Source of the DNA: Heliocidaris tuberculata
Lineage: Eukaryota; Echinodermata; Echinoidea; Camarodonta; Echinometridae
Direction of reading: 5' to 3'
Assembly: GCA_025618425.1 (NCBI GenBank)
Contig: CM046847.1
Location: 7,863,033-7,927,032, forward strand
DNA: 64,000 nt
Positions 56,245 through 64,000 of this stretch are shown one piece after another; position 1 is the first letter of the stretch, and each line of letters starts with the position of its first letter. The notes beneath the pieces were generated by a model. The model was not told the origin of the DNA and ran no database searches. It saw nothing but the letters and a program-made list of their open reading frames with translations. Made by a program: the position numbers and the translations under genes.

Positions 56245-56286
56245 ATGGGGTGGATATTCATTCTTGTTATCGCGGTCGGTGCATTG
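56245..56286 (+). CDS. Candidate first coding exon encoding a signal peptide
   Basis: The ATG at 56245 opens 14 codons, MGWIFILVIAVGAL, a short hydrophobic segment resembling the core of a secretory signal peptide. They end exactly at a strong donor (GTAAGTATT from 56287) in phase 0. Short first exons carrying only a signal peptide are common in secreted or membrane proteins of animals. The sequence before it (56118-56244) could be a 5' leader. No following exon is recognised within the window, where retrotransposons occupy most of the remaining plus strand. The gene identity is unknown. Confidence 0.35.
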
Positions 56287-56349
56287 GTAAGTATTCAGAC
56301 ATTGTATTAACAAACAATAAGGAAAAACACGACCCCACTATCTGAGAAA

Positions 56350-56580
56350 TGTTTAAAGGGGAAATCCAGTCCACGCTAATATCAAATTGGTTTTAAAAGG
56401 AGAAAAATTAAAGAAACAGATCACTGAATGTTTGAGCAAAACCCGATATGAAATATAGAAGTTATTACTTTTTGAAATTGTAATCAAACACAAATTGGCA
56501 ACTCCGTGACATATCTTGCTATAGGTCCTCTATATAACCATTGCTCATATTATAGAGGGGGAAAAGCTTTGGCAGGTTAA
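56350..56580 (+). repeat. Dispersed repeat sharing sequence with 22430-22620
   Basis: TTTAAAGGGGAAATCCAGTCC opens it; GTTTGAGCAAAACCCGATATGA, AAATTGTAATCAAACAC and GTGACATATCTTGCTATAGG follow in the same order as the other copy. The TTTAAAGGGG start suggests a terminal-inverted-repeat element, but the far end is not clear. Confidence 0.55.
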
Positions 56581-56768
56581 ATTGAAAATGCCTTATTGAA
56601 GAATTTACAGATTGTGTGTGTGTGTGTGTTTGTGTGTAATTGGGTTTTTACAGACGTTTATCAATCAGATATGATTATTATTATACAGAGAGCTGTGACA
56701 AAATAGTCCAATATAAATGAATGTCTGCAAGGGCGTTGCTTACCATTTTAATGGAGGGGATTTGCCTT

Positions 56769-56802
<34 letters not shown>

Positions 56803-58028
56803 GAAAAAGAAATCCTGAATCCCCCTCCGTTATTTTTTCTCCTGAAGTATCGTTTATTTGTTTGAAGATATAGCTATACATAGCTTCAAAAATTGCAAAT
56901 TTTTATATATATATATATATACACTTGCTATAATATTTATTATTGTAGGAACGATCTTCGTTTAAACTTTAGATATGAGGGGCATCGGTTGATGGGGTTT
57001 CGGTACACTCTAAAACAAGTTGGGTAAAAAGGTAACATTCACGTTTTGGGGCAATTTTTTTCCCAAATTAGGTAAAATTTTACCCAATATTAGGTAAAAA
57101 TGTACTCAATATGGGGTCAAATTTACTTGATGACAAGTTTATATGTTACGGTTTTGCATCATAATTTGCAGTGTTGTGTCAATTTTCATCTTTGTGTAAA
57201 TTGGAGACCCGGTTTTCATCCTAAAAGATTAAGGAGGAAGCTTGAAAACCAAAGAAGATTCTAACAAACTACGATGTTTTGTATAATTATAGTAAATGAT
57301 AATAGAAGTGCCGGGTTTTTTTTTTTTTTTTTTTTTTTTAGATAACAGTTTCCATGAAGGCCTGTTTGTCCTAAATTTAGTCAATATGAAAAACCATTTC
57401 TCCTGATCTAAATTTTGTACATCTTTATTAATATCGCTGAATTGACGGTATCATCATTGTCATTGGGATACAGACAATTGCTTAGTTATACCCTATGGTT
57501 ATATCTCAGTCACAGTAGGCTGCCAGCACACCGATTCCAAACCGATTGATTCTTGGCCATTAGAGCTAATGTAATTTTTATTCGGTCTGTTATCGGTATC
57601 GTGTCGGTCTCGTTGGAGTGACTGGCGTATTACTGTCATCAATAAGAGTAGTTGCTCTTTAAAAATTATGTTTTAATTTAAGATATCATTATTTATGGAG
57701 TTTCCTATATTACCATGCATGCATAATCGATCTTACAGATACTCTCAAAAGTGATAATAATGATCAAAATTGTCTTTGTCTTTCAATCATATATCTTCAG
57801 GGGGTGGGGACTGGGCAGGGATATCAGTCAAGATCTCCTTTTTACAATATTCAATGTGAAAATTGACTTATAACTAGAGTTTGTACAACACATTGTGGAT
57901 ACTGTTGTACACAAATCTTGCATATATTTTTCTTCAAAATACCCATTTCAAATGCAACAACTTTCAAATTTGTATAGTTTTTATACTTGCAATCTGTCAA
58001 AAAAATCCTTGGACATCAGAAGTTTCTT
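56581..58028. other. No gene seen
   Basis: Holds T runs (56770-56798, 57317-57339) and a TTAGGTAAAATTTTACCCAA-type palindromic patch near 57070. No coding signal. Confidence 0.5.
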
Positions 58029-58195
58029 TATTTGAAGTTTGAAGTTTATTTGTTCCACTTTAACAGAAAAAACAATTCAGATTTAACAAGCATAAAATAA
58101 TTTACTGTCGATTTCAAAACGTACGGGTAAAGAACTCAAATCAAGTACAATGTACAGTAAATAAGTAGAAAGTTTCGAGAGCTATAGGAACGACT

Positions 58196-58199
<4 letters not shown>
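58029..58199 (-). mobile_element. 3' end of a CR1-like retrotransposon (5'-truncated, minus strand)
   Basis: Read on the minus strand, GTGGAACAAATAAACTTC leads into the short tandem tail ACTTCAAACTTCAAATA, with AATAAA just before the tail. This copies the tail logic of the element at 6484-10486. Only about 170 bp of 3' region remain, then a 30-base A run (plus strand 58200-58230). Confidence 0.5.
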
Positions 58200-58232
<33 letters not shown>

Positions 58233-58441
58233 TAAAATGTGGGGAACCTTAATAAAAAGCATAGCTTGTAAATGATTAGGCTCCCGTATAGTTAAATCAT
58301 AGGTAGTTCTTATTAGAATGCAATAAAAAGCAAAATGAAATAGAAGTATCAGATTCACTTAACGTACATGGAAAGCAAAAATCAGAATGTGGAGTAATGA
58401 AACGAAAAAGATGAAAGGAAGAAACAAAAAAGAGAAAATGA

Positions 58442-58593
58442 AATGAAAGAAGAAGAAGAAGAAGAAGAAAGAAGAAGAAGAAGAAGAAGAAGAAGAAGAA
58501 AGAAGAAGAAGAAAAAAGAAGAAGAAGAAGAAGAAGAAGAAGAAGAAGAAGAAGAAAAAAGAAGAAGAAAAAAAAAAAGAAGAAGAAGAAGAA
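58442..58593 (+). repeat. (GAA)n microsatellite, about 150 bp
   Basis: GAA/AAG triplets with a few A-rich interruptions, all purine on the plus strand. Minus-strand frames through it are Leu/Phe/Ser homopolymers without meaning. Confidence 0.95.
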
Positions 58594-59282
58594 TGTTACG
58601 ATCCAAAATCCACAAAAGATAAGAACCGAACAAAAGATATTAACTTTAGATGATATGTAGTTTCTTTTAATATCTACAAATATTGAGACATGAAAATAAC
58701 ACAAAAGTTACAACTGTTAAGCCTATACATTTAGTAGTAATTAAATTAGCAAAGACTTACAATTTCTCAGCTTGGAAACTTGTAATCCACAGAATATGAA
58801 TGCAAGGTACGAGTCCAGAATGTTCTTGAAGTGTAGAGTTATCCAACATAATAAATCCCAATAGTTAATCTAAATGGTATGGTGTCCAACTGGTAAAAGA
58901 AGATTCCAGAAGATCTAGCCGAAGAATGTCCAAGATAATTCAGGAAGTCATCGATGCCGACGATGATGTCGAAGTCGATGTCGATAATGATGTCGAGGAC
59001 GATGTCGATAATGATGTCGACCACAATGTCAATAACGATGTCGAATGATGTCCAAGATTAAGTCCAAGATAAGGTCCAAGACAATCTCCACAGGTTGATA
59101 TCAAATATCAATATCAGATGGTGATAACTGAGAATTTACGCAATATATATGCTCCATGATGTAGTCGGGTATTAAATTCTGAAATTTCTGTGGAAGCTCC
59201 CAGCTTATATACATTCTCAACCCTTAAAGCTCATAGACAGTCTCGGTAGCAAAAATCATACTTGCAAGAAACTTATCTAACA
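58594..59282 (-). mobile_element. Probable solo LTR (689 bp)
   Basis: On the minus strand the segment begins TGTTAGATAAG and ends GATCGTAACA, so the ends are TGTTA...TAACA. A TATATAAG box (59204-59211) lies about 70 bp inside, and ATTAAA (58666-58671) about 75 bp before the end, as expected of an LTR with promoter and poly(A) signal. No internal coding region, primer site or second LTR is nearby. The flanking pentamers (AAGAA, TAGTG) do not match; the left one lies in the GAA array and could have changed. A GATGTCGATAATGATGTCGA minisatellite occupies 58951-59048. Confidence 0.55.
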
Positions 59283-59411
59283 TAGTGATGGAGGGCACGT
59301 GACCACCGCAGTAACCGGATGGGTTCCTTTTGAGCTCGGAAATTTTGTTTAAATTCCAACATTAGCGGGATTTTTATAGCGATATCTTAGTGTCTCAGGA
59401 TCAAGTAAATT

Positions 59412-60323
59412 ATGGATCAGAAAAGGACAGTAAAAGGAAGGAATTCACCCCCGGAAACCCCTACGAAACCATCAAAAAAGAAGGCGAAGTTGGACTGCGA
59501 TGATAAGTCTACCGCGCCCAGCACGAGTATCGAGATGTCCGGGGCCACGGATGGCGAGAGATCACCTCCGAGTCCTAGCGACGTGCTGAATCAAGCCCCA
59601 CATGCAGCTCCAGGTTGGTTTGTCACGTTTTTCGCTGACTTCGAAAATCGTATGGAAAACACCATTGATGCGCTGTTGTGTAAAAGGCTCGGCGAACTGT
59701 CTACAAGAGTTGATGTACATGACAATAAGATAACGAGCCTTGAGATGGAGGTTGAGGCAATGAAAAAGACCCTGGCCCAGCTTCAAGAGGAAAATTCTTC
59801 ATGCAAGTTGCTTATTGATGACTTGGAGAATCGATCGCGACGGAATAATCTCGTGTTTCACGGGGTTCCCGAGGTTGGTGATGGGGAGGACTGTTGGAAT
59901 ACGATGAGCGACGTGCTACAGAAGTTTGTGGGGTTGTCATCCAACGACTACTCCATAGAGCGGGTACATCGCACTCCAACGAAGCTGCCCCCAGCTCAGG
60001 TTCATGACCCTAAGGCTCAACAAGGTCAACATCCTCAAGGTGATGCTTCAAAGTCTCCCAAGCCACGTATGATTCATGTGTGCTTTTCGTCTTTCTCCCA
60101 GAAAGAAAAGGTGAGGTCTGAGTGTGTCAAGAAATTCAAGGGAGAGAATTATCATGGAAACAAGCTGTATGTTGCAGAGGATTACAGTAGAAGAGTGCGT
60201 CAACTGAGAAAGAACCGTATGGAGCAGATGAAGTCTCTTCGCTCTCAGGGGAAGAATCCATTTTTCCTATTCCCGGCCAAGATCGCTTATAGAGAAAGCT
60301 CAGGAAAATTGAAGGTCTTGTAG
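59412..60323 (+). CDS. L1/Tx1-type ORF1 RNA-binding protein
   Basis: This 303-residue protein has a lysine-rich, Ser/Pro-rich N-terminus (about 1-60) and a predicted coiled coil at about 90-143 (LGELSTRVDVHDNKITSLEM, then an EMEVEAMKKTLAQLQEE heptad pattern). The coil runs into ENRSRRNNLVFHGVPE, the junction typical of L1-like ORF1 proteins. An RRM-like region and C-terminal domain follow (MIHVCFSSFSQKEKVR, YVAEDYSRRVRQLRKNR). A glutamine/proline insert (about 195-217) interrupts the middle. Such proteins trimerise, bind element RNA and act as nucleic-acid chaperones. The frame is intact from the first ATG to TAG at 60321-60323. Codon and GC content are higher than in ORF2, which is notable within one element. 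Confidence 0.8.
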   Translation: MDQKRTVKGRNSPPETPTKPSKKKAKLDCDDKSTAPSTSIEMSGATDGERSPPSPSDVLNQAPHAAPGWFVTFFADFENRMENTIDALLCKRLGELSTRVDVHDNKITSLEMEVEAMKKTLAQLQEENSSCKLLIDDLENRSRRNNLVFHGVPEVGDGEDCWNTMSDVLQKFVGLSSNDYSIERVHRTPTKLPPAQVHDPKAQQGQHPQGDASKSPKPRMIHVCFSSFSQKEKVRSECVKKFKGENYHGNKLYVAEDYSRRVRQLRKNRMEQMKSLRSQGKNPFFLFPAKIAYRESSGKLKVL

Positions 60324-61226
60324 TTGTGACTCTGACTGTCAATCCACTATCGGGATTGGTTCATTCTGTGATATTCATCCTTTTACTTTCAAAACAAGTG
60401 TTTGAGTATTTCTGTTTACTGTTCTTTATATATGGGGATGATTGTTTGTAGTTAGAAATACATGTAGTATGCTGTTTTTGGTTATTGGGAGTAACTTTGA
60501 TTACAGTCCAACTTGATTAGTTTTAATATGCTTTCTCTTGTTATGTATGGAGGTTTTACAAGTACATAGCTTTTATTTATGTCTACTTTCCATATTATTC
60601 GGATATATATATTAAACGTTAAGCTGGATTTTGTATTTTTACAAATGTATGAATCCGTCTTTTTGCTTATATTGAGATTTAATTTGTGATAAGAACTTTT
60701 GTTTCTGTCATTTTAGACACTTATTGGGTACCAAATATCCACACATTGGGTATTTATACACTGAGATGTTACTTTTTAGTGTGAAAGGTCATTTGGTATC
60801 TATGAAATAAGTTGTTGGTTTTAGACAAATTTATGGTTGCTGCTGCTGTTGTGTCAAACTTGCCTTGCGTTATTTAACAGGACCGAATTTTGATTTAAGG
60901 TCCTGTCTTTTTATCTTGCGCTTGCACTCCTTTTATATGTTAGTCTTAATTCGTTTCGTTGATTTGTTTTTCTTTATTCATTTTTTTAATTCTTTTATTT
61001 TGTTTATTACAGGCAGAATCTGCGGCAGTTACACGCATTTGTACTTGTTTTCTTTTTTCTTTTCATGTGACAGTCTCCTTTTATTATCTGGTCAGGGCAG
61101 GTTCATCTTCTGTTACCTCAACTGGGTATTCAGTTTTGCTTTGAGTAACATTTTGATACTTGTATGGGCTTGTTTTTGTACATGTATTAAGTATAATGAC
61201 AGAAGTGTTATATTTAGCGATATATT
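60324..61226. other. 903-bp spacer between ORF1 and ORF2
   Basis: AT-rich DNA with no coding domain. The only long frame (60865-61236) is hydrophobic and compositionally driven. The two ORFs of L1-type elements are usually much closer, so this spacer may be an insertion or a lineage trait. Confidence 0.55.
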
Positions 61227-64000
61227 ATGTATATAAAATTACATTCATTCAATTGTCGAGGGTTGCAGGATTATGTCAAAAGGAGAAAAATTTTTCATTA
61301 CTTTCGCTCCCTTGATTGTGACATCCTGTTTCTTCAAGAAACTCATTCTAGTTGTAATGATGAAAGATTATGGCATTCTCAGTGGGGGGAACATGCATTT
61401 TTTGCCTCTTTTACCTCTAATAGTCGTGGTGTAGCAATTCTTGTTAGAAAATCAATAAACTTCAAGGTGAATTCTATTTATAGAGACCAAAATGGTAGAT
61501 TTTTAATTTTAAACTCCATAGTAAACGATCTTCCCATAACGTTAGTAAATGTATATGCTCCCAATAATGACGACCCTGATTTTTTTCTTCAGTTATTTGC
61601 TGAAATTGATAAATTTGACATTTCCTCTCTATTAGTAGCTGGTGATTTTAATACTGTCCTTGGCCCACTTGATTATCAGGGTTCCAGGCTTCAACATTGT
61701 AATATAAAATCAAGTGATATGCTTTCAGCTTTGATAGATGAATATGGTTTGAGTGATGTTTGGCGGGCTTTTAATCCCAATTCGAAAAAGTATACAAGAC
61801 ATCAGAAATCCCCTCGAGTCTTATCCAGATTAGACTTTATACTAGTCTCAAATAATTTTTTGAATAATTGTGGAAAATCAAGAATTTTACCTGGAATTCA
61901 GTCTGATCATTCATGTGTTTCGGTTCATTTCACTGATAAACATCCCCTTAAAGGTAGAGGATACTGGAAGTTAAATTCTCATTATTTATATCATGATTCT
62001 GATTTCATCAATCTGATTAAGGAACAAATTAAGGAATTTAAGGTAATTCATAAAGACTCTCAATGTGATGATAATATACTATGGGATTCCTTGAAATGTT
62101 TCATCACTGGGGTCGCTATTGAATACTCTGCACGAAAGAAAAGGGAAAGGAATAAAGAAAGAAATAAATTACTGGAAGGCATTGACAAGATCAAATCTCA
62201 TCTATCTAATAATCCAGCCGTACCTGATGACCCTTTGTTTTCACAGCTAGATGAAATGGAAGACAAACTGAATAAACTTTATGATTTTGAAACAAAAGGA
62301 TTAATAATTAGATCTAGGGTAAGATGGCTAGAAGAAGGCGAAAAAAGTAGTAAATATTTTTGTAACCTGGAAAATAGGTCTTGGCAAAAGAAAAATATTA
62401 ATAAACTCAAAGATAATGCCGGTAATTTGATTACAGACTCTAAAGATATTTTGAATAATATACATGAATTTTACAGCAAATTATATTCTATTCCCCAAAA
62501 TTCATTAGATAATAAGGCTCATGAAGCATACTTGAATAATATCACCATACCTCAATTGCATGAGGATGATAAACAGTTTTTGGAGGCCCCTCTTTCCAAA
62601 AGTGAATTGTTCAATGTGATCAAATCCATGAAGATGAATAAAACTCCAGGGTTAGATGGACTACCGGTTGAGTTTTATATCGTGTTTTGGTCAGACATTT
62701 GTGATATGCTTCTAAATTCCTTTAATTTCTCTCTGCATAATGGTTCTATGTCGGCATCCCAAAGGAACGGTATAATTACTCTTCTCCCCAAGAAAGATAA
62801 AGACCCCTTGTTTATTAAAAATTACAGACCTATTACCCTTTTGACCACTGATTATAAAATTTTAGCCAAATGCATTGCCAACCGCTTGAAACGCTGCCTA
62901 CATTACCTTATTCATGTTGACCAATCTGGTTTTTTGCAAGGGAGAAATATTGGTCATAATATCCGTTTTATTTTAGATATCATTGAGTATACTCAATCTA
63001 ATGACACTCCTGGTTCGATCGTTTTACTTGATATCGAGAAGGCCTTTGATAGCGTCTCCCATAATTTTTTATTTCAAACCCTAGAAAAATTCAATTTTGG
63101 TAATAAATTTATCGATTCTATTAAAACCTTGTATTCTGCTCGTCAGAGCTATGTTATTAATAATGGTTTTTTATCTAATAGCATCTCTATGAAAAGAGGA
63201 ATATTTCAAGGTTGCCCAATCTCACCCTATCTCTTTCTTTTTGTTATCGAGATTATGGCACTCTCTATTCGTCAAAATGACCTAATAAGAGGCATTCCTT
63301 TTGAGGATGAAGAGGCTAAAATCAGTATGTTCGCTGATGATTCTGTTTGTTTTACGGATGGGTCCAACAATTCCTTTTCTCAATTATTTGAATCATTATC
63401 AACATTTGGTCAACACTCTGGGTGTAAGCTTAATTTCAGTAAAACAGAAGCTATATGGATTGGTTCAAAAAAAGGGTGTTTGGATTTTCCTTTCTCAAAT
63501 CTTGGTTTAACTTGGCAAAGATCTGAATTTAAATGCTTGGGAGTTACTTTTTCCTTGAATACTGATCGGATTTTTGATCTAAACTATAAAGTTAAATTAA
63601 AAAGAATTGAGCAAACTGTAAATTGTTGGCGTATGAGAAATCTTTCTCTAATTGGTAAAGTATGTGTCATAAAAGCATTGGTATTACCACAGCTGATATT
63701 TCTATTTTCTGTGCTCTGTATTAAAATTCCTCATTCATTTTTCAAAGAGTTGAATAGAATTTTTTAAAAATTCATTTGGAACGGTGGAAAGGACAGAGTC
63801 CAGAGGAGAATAATGTGTAATAACTATACTGAATGTGGCTTAAAAATGATTGATCCTTTAACTTTTGCTAATGCCCAAAAGATGGTTTGGGTGAAAAATC
63901 TCCTAGATGTGAATTATATTGCCCCTTGGCAATGTATTGAACTTTCTTTCTTACAAAAATTTAATGATGATGTTTCTTTTTTATGGAATTCCTTTGCTCC
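61227..64000 (+). pseudogene. L1/Tx1-type ORF2 (endonuclease-reverse transcriptase) with one premature stop, partial
   Basis: From the ATG at 61227 the frame has SFNCRGLQDYVKRR (about 7), FLQETHSS (about 34), NVYAPNND (about 110), AGDFNTVLGPLDYQ (about 137), RLDFILVS and SDHSCVSVHF (about 225): a full APE-type endonuclease. The reverse transcriptase has NKTPGLDGLPVEFY (about 470), NYRPITLLTTDYKILAKCIA (about 531), LLDIEKAFDSVSH (about 598), GIFQGCPISPYLFLFVIE and the catalytic MFADDSVCF (about 700). A TAA at 63765-63767 stops it after 846 residues. The same frame then continues to the window edge with KFIWNGGKDRVQRR and WVKNLLDVNYIAPW, the expected connection and C-terminal region. The stop is therefore a single nonsense change next to a T/A run, and the C-terminus is truncated by the window. 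Confidence 0.82.

Larger units (their letters stand above)
59300..64000 (+). mobile_element. L1/Tx1-type non-LTR retrotransposon, 3' end outside the window
   Basis: A leader of unclear start is followed by ORF1 (59412-60323), a 903-bp gap and ORF2 (from 61227 past the window edge). Two ORFs, a coiled-coil ORF1 and an APE-type endonuclease joined to reverse transcriptase without RNase H fit the L1/Tx1 group. The 5' boundary lies somewhere after the LTR-like segment that ends at 59282. Confidence 0.78.

Noticed and set aside
58297..58704. Minus-strand frames across the GAA tract
   Set aside because: Homopolymeric Phe/Leu/Ser; an artefact of the triplet repeat.
58594..59282. Full LTR retrotransposon
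   Set aside because: Only one LTR-like segment; no gag-pol, primer-binding site or polypurine tract adjoins it.
60865..61236. 123-residue hydrophobic frame between the L1 ORFs
   Set aside because: T-rich composition gives Phe/Leu/Ser-rich translation; no L1-type element is known to me with such a protein.

Overview
This is metazoan nuclear DNA, AT-rich and dense with interspersed repeats. There are no operons and no ribosome-binding sites; the real genes have introns. The only confident host gene is sepiapterin reductase. The repeats include CR1-, I- and L1/Tx1-type retrotransposons, MITEs with TTAA or CAGTGGCGG ends, Helitron-like ends in ATT arrays, and very many poly-G/poly-C runs. This mix suggests a marine invertebrate, most likely an echinoderm and perhaps a sea urchin. 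The species call is inference.

Region 1 (1-29.2 kb) is the sepiapterin reductase gene on the minus strand. Exon 1 lies at 28486-29000 and the last exon at 417-735. They join in matching phase to give a complete 277-residue protein. The 27.75 kb intron holds an apparently intact CR1/L2-group retrotransposon with a 1048-codon ORF on the opposite strand (6799-9945), a broken THAP-domain sequence with its own promoter-like region (about 24.2-24.65 kb), and a 6 kb repeat complex (16.0-22.0 kb). That complex contains 1465-bp direct repeats, tRNA-like cassettes, Helitron-like 3' ends and a nested terminal-inverted-repeat element. Several MITEs and hairpin elements are also present.

Region 2 (29.2-49.3 kb) has no recognisable gene. 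It is built of non-autonomous transposons: a 1.0 kb element with CCCGGG ends and a perfect 8-bp target duplication, two size classes of a GGCTAACTCGG-ended element, CAGTGGCGG-ended MITEs, three foldback elements, and a 4.46 kb inverted-repeat structure. There are a few weak exon-like stretches.

Region 3 (49.3-64 kb) is retrotransposon territory: a 5'-truncated I-type element with RNase H, a 5'-truncated CR1/Jockey-type fragment joined directly to its 3' tail, a probable solo LTR, and an L1/Tx1-type element with ORF1 and ORF2. The L1 ORF2 has one in-frame stop and runs off the window. A short signal-peptide-like exon at 56245-56286 is the best hint of another host gene.

I found no convincing new biological system. 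The most informative items are two CCCGGG-ended elements with 8-bp target duplications, the short and long GGCTAACTCGG elements, and the ATT-targeted repeat complex carrying tRNA-like cassettes.
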